The notes below the pieces were generated by a model. It was given only the letters and a program-made list of their open reading frames with translations, did no database searches and was not told the origin of the DNA. A DNA stretch of 64,000 nt. Source: Yamagishiella unicocca (taxonomy: Eukaryota; Chlorophyta; Chlorophyceae; Chlamydomonadales; Volvocaceae). Positions 33,781-46,300 of the stretch are shown here, piece by piece. Where the stretch lies: assembly GCA_003116995.1 (NCBI GenBank), contig BDSL01000070.1:434001-498000 (forward strand). The letters are read 5' to 3'. Numbering within the stretch: the stretch's first letter is position 1; every line of letters begins with the position of its first letter. The position numbers were made by a program, and so were the translations under genes.

Positions 33781-34498
33781 GTGCCGTAAGCAACGCGATA
33801 TGGCATGCCATAAGAAAGCGCTGCGAGCTTCGTACATATGTTGATTTTTACACCCACCGTCAAAAGCAAGGAAGTTCGTCGTACGTCTATATAAAGTAGT
33901 TGTCTAAGTGGCTGCAACGAAATAGACAGCAGGGTAGCTAGGTAGCTAGATATGGAAATACTTGTCCACGCACGCACCGCCGGCGGGGCTCCCCGCCATT
34001 GCTCCAAAGCAGCTAGCAGCATGCACGTGGGCGCACGTGCGTGCGCGGCGGAGAATGTATTATACAACGACGCATACATCGTGTACGTGACTAGTAGTGC
34101 AGTGAGTATTACGTACCAGCCCACGTACGCATATGTAGTGCAACATATGTCATCGGCGAGGATTCTGGAGGTCGAGTAACTAGATAGGTTGACAGCGAAC
34201 ACTTCATACGATACCGGACTAATAAGTACCGAGAACAAACGTGGTCGCAGCGAAATAATAGGTATAAGAAGTACATACAGCAGCGTCTTCCTTTCGTGAT
34301 ACACGACTCAGGTCAAATCTCGTTGTACTCAGCAGTAAAAAGAGCACGGGAGCGAAGTATGCAAGTACGCGCGTATACTGTCATGTCGCTGAATGGAAAC
34401 AGCGGTTACGTAGCAACGTCAATAGGCCACTTGCAAGCTTGCTTTTACAAGCTTGCAATTGTCAGTTGATGACAGGCCACCAAGCATAAGCCATATGA

Positions 34499-34516
34499 CT
34501 GGATGCATGCATCCAG
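34499..34516. repeat. 18-bp perfect palindrome
   Basis: CTGGATGCATGCATCCAG is self-complementary. It lies 55 bp past the WSC gene stop codon. Confidence 0.9.
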
Positions 34517-34570
34517 CAGCCCGCCGCCGCCTTGCATGCTATACCCGCCGTCTTCACTTGCTGCTGTCGA

Positions 34571-37312
34571 TCAGGTCAGGACGGCGTATAGGCTGAATGC
34601 CCATGGACCCCCGCAAATCTGATCCGGGTATCCAGGGCATGGCTGGTTACAGTTCGTGTAGCTAGGTCCGTACGAGGTTGCTCGCTGGAGGTCATTGCCA
34701 GCGAAGCATTCCCCGAATTCCATTCCGAAGTACTGATAGCCTGCATTCGTTCATGAGGCAAATAATTGGCGTGAGAACAATAACATCAGCTACGTAGCAC
34801 GCAGCGATCAACGGAGCAAGCAATAAACGTGGTTGGTGTAACATGGTTGATGTAACGGAGCATGCTTCGTTGCATCGACTGTATGTGTGTGGTTGGGTGT
34901 ACATATATATGTACCTACCTCAACTGTGAAAACACACAGTAGTCCGTCCGTCCATGCGTATGGATGCTACGTGTCTATTGTTCAATCCTTGTTACTCGCT
35001 AGCGATATGTGCATATGCACTCACGCATGCATCATCATCCGCACCTCGTTCAATGGCCCTCTGGCGGCATATCTCCATGCTCGTGGAAGTCGCGCTCCAA
35101 TGAATTGAATCCGGTAGGCGGCGATCCTGGCCGTCTCTAAAGCAGCCGAGGAACCCGTCGTCATTTGTGACGACGTACAACGAATTAGACCAGCGCCCCC
35201 CACAAGTCTGGCTCGGATTTCCTGGGCAAGGGGTGCTGCAAGCGACTGTGCTGCCGCCGAAGGCCTTCTGTCCGTAGCTGGTTGCCCGGTCGAACGACTC
35301 CGACCAAAAGCACAGACCACCTTCTTGGACGGCAAAGTAAGCATTGCCATTGTTTCCTGCGAGCGATTATTACGAAAGGCAACCAAGAGATTCGGACCTA
35401 TTCGGCCAACTTTGGTTCATTGCTTGTAGGTGAAGATCGTTATGTCATGCAGGCGGGCTTCGGGAAGTGTTGAGGTACCGTTGCTTTCCCAGCGTACATA
35501 CATGTCAACGCTGTATAATAGCTAGGGTGCATATTCACGCGCGACTGTGGTAAAAACGGGAAACACGGCCGAAACTCCCTTATTATTTTAAATAGGGATT
35601 ACAAATGTATTTATGGCAGTCAATGTATATAAAGGAAGGGAAACTTAAAAGGCCACTAGAATCCATAGGATAGACAGCAGTGCCCGTGACTGTTTAAGAA
35701 AACAAAAGTCCAAGGTCATGTCATTACGGATTGTATCATCATCATCAGGTATATCCGTGTACCTATCGGCGCATATCAGACAGTAGGCAGGCATGCCCGA
35801 ACTAGCTATCATGCATGGACATTGGCATTCAACGAACCGTGCTTGAAGTAAGAGGACACCGTTGACAGGAAGCAAAATACTAATTTGACCTAGCTAGCAG
35901 TATTCTGAAAAGGAGATAACAATACTTAATAGAAAAAGGACGAACAACGTCATACAGTGTATAGATTTAATAAACGAATATTTTTGAGGATATGATGACA
36001 TGCATGCGTACTTACGTTGATGTTTCGCCAATTGACGACACATTTCTACTGTCATGCTGCTGCTGTCGTTTTTCAACAGCTTCCAAACACGGCGGTCTGG
36101 CCCGTCGCCGAAGCATCCCAATCTTCCGTCTGAGTCCAAATCGGCCCATAAACTGTTTGCCAACGTGCCCCCACACAGTTGGCCCTTGTAGAAGGAGTTA
36201 CCCTGGCATGCGTGATCGCATGCACGGCCGTACCGAGTCGCATCGCCGTACGAGGTGGCTTTGATTAGGTCACTACTGCCGAAGCAGTAATCGAACTGCA
36301 CAGAGAAGTATGAATAACCTGCGTATGGATGCGTGTATTGGATGGAGGCATCGTATGTATGTACACTGATATGGCTTGGGCGAAGCGATGGAAGACATGA
36401 CCCAGTACATTACTATATACGTGGGATTGCGTGTGATCAGGTGTAAGTAACGCGTACGTGCTTATTAGCGCAAATACATGCCATTACCCGCTTGCCTAGC
36501 TAGCTACCTGCGGTTTGTGCCAAATAGCGGCACCGATCCACGTTGATGTTACGATCGACCGCCAGCTGAACATCCATACGACGATCTGCACCGTCAGTAA
36601 AGCAACCCAGGCTCTCCGGCATCTGAAGGTTGCGATAAAGACCATTTGCCCAACCTCCGCCACAGATTTGGTTGCCATCTCCTTTGCAAGGCGTATTGCA
36701 ATTAGGTGAATGACCTCCGCTGACTGCCAACTGTAGCATGCTGCCCGCCGCGCCATAGCATTCTGCACCATACTGCACCGCGTAGTAAGGCCAACCTGCG
36801 TGTGTGTGATTATGCGTTAAAGCATGGAAATTAAACCATCGGTAGACATAGTACATACACAGTACCCCGATCTATAAGGTGTTAGATAGGCAAAAAAACG
36901 CTTAAATAATACACGCAAAGCCGCTTGACATTCAGTTTCGTGGTGATGATGAGTACTTGCTACTTATTATCAAGGCATGTCCACTACTATTCGCTTCTGC
37001 GTGCGTTCAAACAAAAGTAAGCGTTCTTTCCCCTCAACATCGATTGGTATTGAAATTAAATACATAATGTACTAACGGAATGAATATGCTACGGTAAGCG
37101 TGGGCGTAGTTGACCTGTATAAGGTGAGCATCGTCTATTCATGCATCTATCTGCTACATACGTTGCTTTGGTTAGCACACACTCACCTCCAGCTGTTGCC
37201 ATATTCTGGCACTTCTCGACTGTCATGTAGGTTGCGTCACTCCCAATCAGCTGCATGCGACGGTCTGGGCTGCTGTCCACAAAGCAACCGAGGTATCCGT
37301 ACCCACTGACGC
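34571..37312 (-). other. Four tandem WSC domains
   Basis: Each domain reads (Y/S/R/F)LGCF-x-D-x-x-DRR, then M/I-x-V/M-E/D-x-C, a phase-1 intron, then Y-x-Y-F/A, a Cys, ATSYG (in three of four), CN/ST-x-PC-x-G and CGG-x-W/L-x-N/F-S/G-L. Domain starts lie near residues 1031, 1126, 1225 and 1330. WSC domains occur in fungal stress sensors, polycystin-1 and algal/plant surface proteins and are thought to bind carbohydrate. Canonical WSC domains have eight Cys. Here each has about six: the second Cys after the helix and the second Cys of the CyCG motif are missing throughout. Confidence 0.9.
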
Positions 37313-40300
37313 CTGCCAATCAAGCAAGTAATAATGATGTGTAGCTGGTCTTCCGGACGTCGGCGCGGGGAGGGAGCGAGAGGGTTCGTTGCCGTGACCC
37401 TTACCACCGGGACGACGCATTCATGCACTTACGTACGACCGACCCCCATGCACTATCTCCTTCTATCTACCGTTCACCATCCAGCCGCCCCCTTACTCAT
37501 ATGCCCATGCTAGTCATCCAGCAGCACGGTTCATTTGTTATTATTCCGGGTTTCGTTCCGGGTTGCGTGCACGTACGCAGGCGAACATCTTTACTGCATA
37601 TGTGGCGCACGCTTACCAGCTGCCTTCATTATCTCCACATTCCGCTCCTGAGGGCCGCCCCTGAAATATATATTTTTTCCGAACTCAACCGTGCCGAGGT
37701 GTGCATAGTAACTTTTAAACCAGAGATTAACACCAAGAAACGAATCAATTGCAATGCCATCAAGGTACATGCAACACGAGCTGAATTTCATGGTGGCGCT
37801 CAGTTCGAGCTTCAATACGGCGATGGTGAAGTGGGTACTGCCTGAGGCAAAGCCTTGACGCTCCGCCTTATTGTAGCCTTTGGAATGAAAGGAACACAGT
37901 CGGCATCAGTTAGTTAGCTACGTAGCGGCAGGACGGGGTCGGTCGTCAAACCCAAGCACGGCAGCATAAAATTTTGGGTTTATTTCCACGCACCTGCACA
38001 TATTGAGATTCCGAACACTCTGCCGAAAGGAAGGTTGGAGACAACCTGTCAGGTATCGAAAACAATACGCGTCATTCATATATATGTTGTCTATTTTGGA
38101 TTAATTCAGCAGTTATGCGCCGTTGAACGAACGCACCTTCTCCATGATTTTGCTTTTAGAAACCAGGCTTGCTAGCCCAAAATTTAATTCCAGGCATCCT
38201 GCAACCTGCAAAAAGGTGTATTGGAGAGGCAGCGCCGCTAGTTTTACGTTCAATGTTAGGCCATATACGTCTGTCGTAATAGGGGATATACCCAAAGAAC
38301 ATACAATTCCAGGCACAGCACAAAATGTTATGGTAGCAGTTGATTACTGAATTGACACGACAGCAGTGGCGTTGTTTGGCGACAACCATTTTGTACATTA
38401 CAATTACCGAAGTTGGTGATGATATGATATAGTTCAACAAGTAAGTTCTGGTACAGTGAGCTGGCTGGCTAAAGTTATGGTTTCATGGTTGGTGGCAGGC
38501 GAACTACAGTTGATCTCATAAAATACCCGCCCAGGGTCAACACATTCGGTATGGACATATGGACATCTCCGATAAATAGATAAATGTAAGTTCTTTCACG
38601 TAGTTTTTCGCCAGACATACGTACTTTATGGAAGCATGGCCCTTGTATGAGGCGGCCGCAATAATGCATATATGCAAGACACTTACATATGTACGCGTAT
38701 TGGCATACATACCTGTATGTTTGAAGGACAGGTGTTGATGCTTAAGCTGCCGGATATGCTAACCAATGGCAGCACAATGACTGCATGTAAGCCAAATGAG
38801 GGACGGAGGAACGAAATAAATGAACAAATGCCAGAATATTATTAGATTGTAAGGCTTGCATTAGTAGGACAGCGCGCACCCTAAACACGATGGAATGTGT
38901 ATGTAACATGCGCGAACATAAAATTTGAAAAGAAACATATCCGAATTCTGTGTGCTTGATGGAACACCAGATCAATAATGCAGTTTTATACGCTCATACA
39001 TATATATAATAATATCTATACCTACTTGCAAGTATTTATATGGAAACGAAATACGTCTCTGAATGCGAAAGCATGTTTAAGATACATGTACTTTATATGT
39101 ACTTCCTTAATCCTAACCTAATATATTATTACTAATGAACGACGAAGCAAATTATGCAAAAGCCGAGTAAAAAATTTATTTTGCACGAGCAAGCAGCTGA
39201 ACGAAGCGAGCATCTACCTATCGTGCTATGTATGTAGTCAATATATAGCAGCGAGGTCTACTTACTTCGTCCGCCACATGACACCTCCAGGTACAGGTAC
39301 TGGTACTGAGGGCCTATCTTCGCCATTGCAAGCTCACAGTCTATAAGCTTTCGGACCGCACCACCGATTGTATAAGCTTTGTAGCCGGTACCACCACATA
39401 GGTCGCCTTGGCTGAGGCTTAGCGCCTCCCTTTGACGTGCTGCTGTGGCAGTACCCGTACCATTACCATAGGATAACAGTGGACCATGCTCGTCGTTGCC
39501 CCTTCCGATACTAAGCTGACCATTGTGCAGCATTGCCTATAAACATATTTTTGGCGTGTGGGACTCAAGCAAAGAATAAATGTGAATAAATAAATGGATG
39601 AACGTTCAGCATGTTAGGACTCAAGTGGCGATACTCAAGTGTTGGGACTCATCAATGTTGGGACTCAAGTGGATGAAAGTAAGCGTTGCCTTTATTTGCC
39701 AATAAATAAATATGTATCAGTTCACCAAGATGTCTTTCCTTCAAGCATGATCAGTTATGAGCCGGGCTTCCCATCCATCCCAGCCACCGCATCCCATGCC
39801 AGCTAGCTAGCGTGCCATCGATTGGTCACACGAACGCATACAAGCGCAAAATGTCAATAATGAAGGACTAATATTGTACATCTTACCTTGCGGGCAAAGC
39901 TGGATTCAAATAGATTATCCATGTACGCTTCCTGAAGTAATCTGCGAGAATTTCCTTGATTGTTGTTGTCCGTGCCAGCGGACACATCAGGATCTGCTGT
40001 ACATATATACAGTAATAGTGTGGGCCAGGAAAAAGTCAATCATTTTATACACATATGTTGATAGGTAATAGGTGTTGAAATGATAAGCTATAAAAGACAT
40101 TGTCTAGATATTATGCGTATCCCGCCCTCTTGAGCAGGCGTTCCACGCTACGTTCCTTGGCTAACATAAAACGAGATAAAGATATGTCGGTTACATAGTA
40201 TGTAGTTGATTATTACGATCGCTCGTGGAATAATGTACCAAAATCACCCTATTAGCATTAACTGTTGGCTGGTCATCAGTGCTGCTGCCTGGCAATTTGC

Positions 40301-43300
40301 GTGTGCTATTATCTATAGATTCATTGTGCGTGCGTGGCATGGCATGCGTACGTGTAAAGATATATAACATTCTATCGTGCGTGTTCAATATAAGTATTGC
40401 GCTTGTAAAACATTAACAGTGTTTAGTTACGCTGCAATATAAAGGTGAATCGGACCCTCGCAGCAGACCTCCTTCGTTGTTCTAGATACTGTAGGTCAAG
40501 AGGTATTATGTCTTCATATGGCTGGGCAACTTCTAAACTGAAGGAAAGCGTACGCATTATTATTGCTTAATAGCATTTTACCCAATCCCAACCATATCAG
40601 CAGGCGTATATACTCTTAAGACTTTGCATAAATTGGACTTAGACATGTAAATATATATATATAATTTTATCGATACAGATTTTATGTTTTTATATCTAGT
40701 CGATCCAAAAAATATAATGCCCTTGCATGTATTTGAGGATGTGCTGTGATAGCTACGTATGAAAGAGAGAGTTCAGTAATGAGTTGTCCATTAAGCCTAT
40801 ACAGTAATTGGAGGATGCCATGATAAGTAAGCCTGCCTCTTACCATACCTTGTACTAATTGATAATGAATAATGTCAGGGAATATAAGGTCAAAACTATT
40901 ACATTAAACTTGAGAGGTCTCGGTCTTATCCTTGCTCTTGTACTGGCAATACGTACGTATTGTCAGACCTTCCTTCGCAGCAGGTTTTGTTTGGGTGAGG
41001 GGTTTTGATGCGAGTAAACCAAGCCATAGGAGCGGGCAGCTGGGGCCGGGCCAGTATAACGGAATATATAGAGACTTTGCTGAAAACAAAGCGAGGTGTT
41101 AAACCACCATAACGTTTCAGATATTACACTTTTAGCCATCGCATTGACTTTGAAGTAAGGTCATTACTGTATGTGCAGATATAACACTTTTAGCCATCGC
41201 ATTGACGTTGAAGTAAGGTCATTACTGCATGTGCATTTTCTTGGAGATCCTGCGACGCCCCTGCATATAGCCTAAATGACATCATTCACGCCATGGAAGA
41301 CGGAATGCATGGACATCAGTATTACATGCTCATTACCAGAGACTATATACATACGTATCTGCCTGCCTACCGTTGTTTGTTGACTCCACGTAGGTTGGTA
41401 CTGTGAACGCCGAAGTAATGCGAGGGACGCCGGCTGTGTCATTGGAGCAGCCGTTGGCCCCCGCCGCCAAAGGCGCCTTAAATAAATTGTGTTCAACGTC
41501 AGTGGCTGTCAGGAGCCGGAAATCGACTATCTCTAGCATCTGATGACCTGATAATGGAGGTGTGGGCAATAGCCAGCAGGTGGGGACGCATACATAGGCG
41601 GCCTTGGCGCCACTATATATATGTGACGGATGGGGGTGTGGCTGGGGCAAGCAAAATAATGTAATGGGTGTCGAGTGGGCAGCAGGTAGGGGTCGGTATT
41701 CATATAAAAATATCTTAGGCTTCTAGTTATGAGGATATGTACCTACGACAGGTCATACTTATTACACACTCTGTGCGCATACATCAACAATCTCCCGCCG
41801 CGCGCCGTTATGGCATTATTTCGTTCACACTCCTTCTATACTGTATACAATTCAAACACATGCCTCAATACGTACATATATTGCACCTGTGCATAACAGT
41901 GTGCACCAGCATAAAACGTTGTTGTATCGATGTCAGGTTCAAATGGAAAAGGCTTAAGTTAAAAACACAGACGAAGCGATTAGTAGTGGAGATGCCTGCC
42001 TGAGTGAATACTACTCACGCGCGGAGTGAATGAGTAGCTAGCTAGCGGCGACTTCTTGTATGTATCAAACAACGGAAATGTATGCTCATGTGCAAAACGC
42101 GAAATAAAAAAGGAGAATCGGGATCAGGAGAATCGGAAAACATTTCAATTATATTTGTGCTAGTAGGGACTTAATTAAAACATTAATCGGAACCTAGATA
42201 AAAGTGAAATGCACCTTCAGTTAAAGTAGACTGTTCACGCCTTAATTCTATGTACTGAACGAACGAAGTAACGTAAGGTACGTGTAAACATTATGCACTT
42301 GGATTCCTCACGGTGATGCGGACCCTAACAACCGAATAATCCTGCCCGTGCAGGATTGCAATATGAAACAATAATGCAACAGGCAGTTGATTGAGTGCAA
42401 GGCAGGGGCAGATGCAGTCAAGGTGATCTGTAAGGACTCCATCAGGATGTTCTAAAAAGACAGGCATGTGCCCGTCGGTGTGTACACGTATATATAGGTA
42501 CGTAGGTCGGCATTCCAATATGAAGGGCAATTCGTTCGTTAAGCCAAAAAGCAAAACCCTAAATCCCTAATAATGCGGTGGATGTTGTACCCATGGGGTG
42601 CCTGCGCATTATTATTGTGACTGAGGGCGCAATTATGATGAACGGTTCATGACTGGGTTTATGATGAACGGTTCATGACTGGGTTTATGACTGACATTAA
42701 TGTTGATAAAATATCACAAAATGGACAACATTCAGTTCCCCCCGGCATGTAATAGCACAGGCACGCACGCACGGGCCCACGCACCCCTGCGCACCAACGT
42801 CGGGGTGCGTGAACTCGAAACCGAACGGTACGTAGTTTTGCCTTGAATCCCAAAAGTCGACAGCGAGAGTCGATGACTGCTTAGTAGTAGTGTTGTTGTC
42901 ATCAGCCGCAGCAGATTGACCGTCGGCGGAGCTGCTGGACTCCAATGGCTGCAAAATTATTAACCGGAAGTGGCGGGCAGGCCTGCGGATAATGGCAACA
43001 TTTATGTTTCAGTGTGTGTGCTGAGGAGTGAATCATGATCGACGTTTCCTAATTATCGCGTGCGCGTATGTTTGTGCATAACGACACATACATATGAAAG
43101 CAGCAGCAGATATTTTGTACAAAGGAAATATACAAATGTATGCGTACGTGTGCGTGCGTCAGCCTGAAGTTGTGCTTCAATTTTGGGAACAATGAAGAAT
43201 CAATAATATGAATGTAGAAATTATGCACGGCAAACATTTAGGACAAACACGCCATCGATGTATGTATGTACGCAAGCTTCAGCCTTCAACCAACCTTCCA

Positions 43301-46300
43301 GCAAACTCCGTGTATTCGACAAACGTGAAATTTGCCATGGAGGAGTTGTCCGCATTTCCGAGGGATCCAGTTCCTGCCGCAGGAGCCTCATTGGTATCGC
43401 AAAAGTAGGCGAGTCCATTGGCCCCCGTGGTGCCATCCCCAGCAGTATGGCTGCTGCTGGAAGCCTGGAAGGCGGAAATGGAAATATCTACGTAGTAGGA
43501 AAGCCAAACGAACGCCGGCAGAAGCGAATCAATTGCTTGCGTATGCATATGCCTTCATCATTCGCTTGCTTGTTACCTTTTCCTGCCAGGAAGATACGGT
43601 GTTCGTCGTGTTGTCGGCCAGTTCAACTTTGACGAAGTCCGGAAAATGAGCGAACTCGTAAACTGTGCGTACGAAACCTTGCCAGAAGTATGATGTCTCA
43701 TAACTGCGCATGTACAACCGAAGTAAGAGGAGCATATATAGCACGCGACCGATGGGTGCGTGGGCTGTAGATAGCTAGGTAGTGATGACGGGCAATACTT
43801 ACTGACTGTTATCCACTGTAACTAACTGTTACATACAACAACAACGATCTGACTAGCCATATGTCATATATCATTTTTTCATGCACGTGGGCGTGCGTGG
43901 CGACCTGCGTGGTTCCGATAGTATTCACGGGCAACATCTTCAGACCAGATTTAGACTACGCTTCTATCTAGCAAACAATGTATACTCTAGCATGCATATG
44001 CTAAATTGTTAAATTTGCTTACTGGACCATGTATCTTGAGCCATTCACCAGTTCCGTGCCAGCAAGGTCGACAACAATCTCTTCATAGCCTGCGGCCATT
44101 AAACTCATTGGGTTTGAAAGTATAGGAATTATTGCTGCGCATGATGTCATACATATAGGCACCGTATAGACATCAGCATACATCAGCATACACCAAAACA
44201 CGCGTCGCATGTATGATACGAGCGAGGATGAACACAGTTTCCGATGTATATTATTGTCAGCAACGAATAAAACCTATATGAACAAATAAATTCACATACA
44301 TATCTAATTTATTCCATGATATCCGCGGACGCCTGTCTTGAGGAAGAACGAATCTCGCCCAGCCATGACGGAAATAGGAAATGCACTCATAATGAATAAG
44401 TACCTGCTGACGGATCACCCGAGGCTGCTGCTGACGCCACGAGCGCCCTCCGGTACGGAATTGTGTGCAGAAGTTCCCGGCGTCTGTCGTTTGTGGCGCC
44501 GGTCTGGTTGGTGGTTGCATTAATGTTGCCACCCGACACAGGTCCGTCAACGCCAGGTTGAGGGGTCGGCGGCGCCATCGGACTTGGTGGAGGCGCGGGA
44601 CTAATAATAGATTGCTGCGGCAGCAGTGGTGCCGATGGCCATACGATGGGGGGTAGTGGCTGCATTGGAGGAGCGGGAGGCTGGGGCGGGTTGCTCTTCT
44701 TCACTATGTAGACGCACCGATCGTTGGCACCATCCACGGGTACGATGCACGGCTCATACACCTGCGTGCGTTAGAACAATCGAACTCATTAACAAACCGT
44801 TAACAACGTTTTGGCTTCAGTCTTTCTTTACAGTAAGGTAAATCGTAGGTACGTCAAAGAGTTGTTAACACGCACTAGAGTATCGATGTGGGAAAGACGC
44901 ATACAATGCATGCAGAAGCGAATGGTAGATGGACAAACCCCAGCAAATAGTACATAGTGTAGTCATTTAATAATAATACATCATACAGATTTATTTATAT
45001 TCGAACGTACGTACGTAGACACGTCCCCTGCCTACCCGCTTTATTAATGTAACAAACGGCGTTATATATCCTTCTGACACATCGCTGCTTGAGCATTTGC
45101 ATTATACATTACATGAACAATATTAACGATTAACACATTGGGTAGACAATGACCGATGTTCCATGCGTGCATCGCATTCATTCATTAAGGGCTCTACTTG
45201 GTTTTTACTGATAACGACGGCAGCAGCAGCAGGGTGTTTGCTGGTTACACCTAGATACGCTCGGCAGTGCAACACAGATGTGAAGAACCTACCTTAATGC
45301 GCATCATGAAGTCACCACTTGGTAGCTGCGGCTTGGGCTCCTCAGGAGGCAAGTTGAATATAGCAAGGTCCTGGATGAAGTTAAAAAACCCAAGGATATC
45401 GTAGATACCTACATTGATTGCATAGTCGCACCCACGGGTGATGACGGACGGGTGGTAGGTAAGTAGGGTAGCTTATCAAATCCGAGGGCTCACGTCATCT
45501 ATCTGTGTGCTCGCTCTACCCCTGCCTGCAGGTCTTTAATCGACCTGCAGGTCGATCAAGTCCAAGCGATCTTTGGATACATGGTATGTGTGCGTGTGGA
45601 GCGAAATATAGTGCTGCATCTATAAATTTAGTGTGGTATTCCAATATTGGTTTTCCGATTAGTCGAGGCGGAGGATGGATCAAAGCAACGAATGTATGGA
45701 CATATGGTTCGTACGTAGTCGTCTGCATGTCAAGCAACAACCAATGACGCCGCTGCTGATAGTCGCTCATCATGCATTTTTCAATTATCATGCGCGAAAA
45801 TCTACCGATGAGAAACAGTTACATCTATAACGAAAAACGCATATAAACATCGATGGTCAACATGGTGCGTATCGATTTACATGCATGTATGCATGTGTCT
45901 ACTATGGCATACGTACTAGCTACTCATTTAATAACACGCCCGATACCCACCAAGGAGGCTGCGGCGAGAGGAAGTCACGGCGAAGCCTGCCTCGACGAAA
46001 ATGGGGGCGATTTCCTCGCCAAACGATATGGCCGTGTCGTCAAGCGTAATGGTGCCTGGGTCGAAGGAAGTTTTGTGAAATAAAGGACGTCGTGAAAGGA
46101 TGTCGTGACGTCGTGAAGTTATAAGGAGTGTATCGGTGTAGCTCAATTGGGAGAGCCCGAAAAATCCAATCCTTGTGGCCTGGGAAATCCCAGCAGGCTC
46201 AATTCCCACAAGGTGCGGCACAGGAGATGCAGGTTCGAATCCTGCCGCCGATCCCTATGGTGCGGGCAGCCAATAGCCATCGGTGTGGTTAGGGAGGACT

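Larger units (their letters stand above)
37617..44089 (-). other. Central Asn/Cys-rich ectodomain of the WSC protein
   Basis: Exons 11-22 encode about 550 residues with many NxS/T sequons (NGS, NTT, NSS, NFT, NDT, NGT). Segments include FVKVELADNTTNTVSSWQ, NGLAYFCDTNEAP, MLEIVDFRLLTATDVEHN and KFSSCCMYLDGIAIDSFLG. The frame choice for exon 14 (42795-42934) rests on phase matching with internal AG and GT sites and could be wrong by a few codons. I do not recognise the fold; lectin-like domains are possible. Confidence 0.55.

Noticed and set aside
46132..46253. Functional tRNA gene
   Set aside because: The boxes and acceptor pairing are present, but no plausible anticodon arm forms and the sequence is the head of a SINE with target duplications and truncated relatives nearby.
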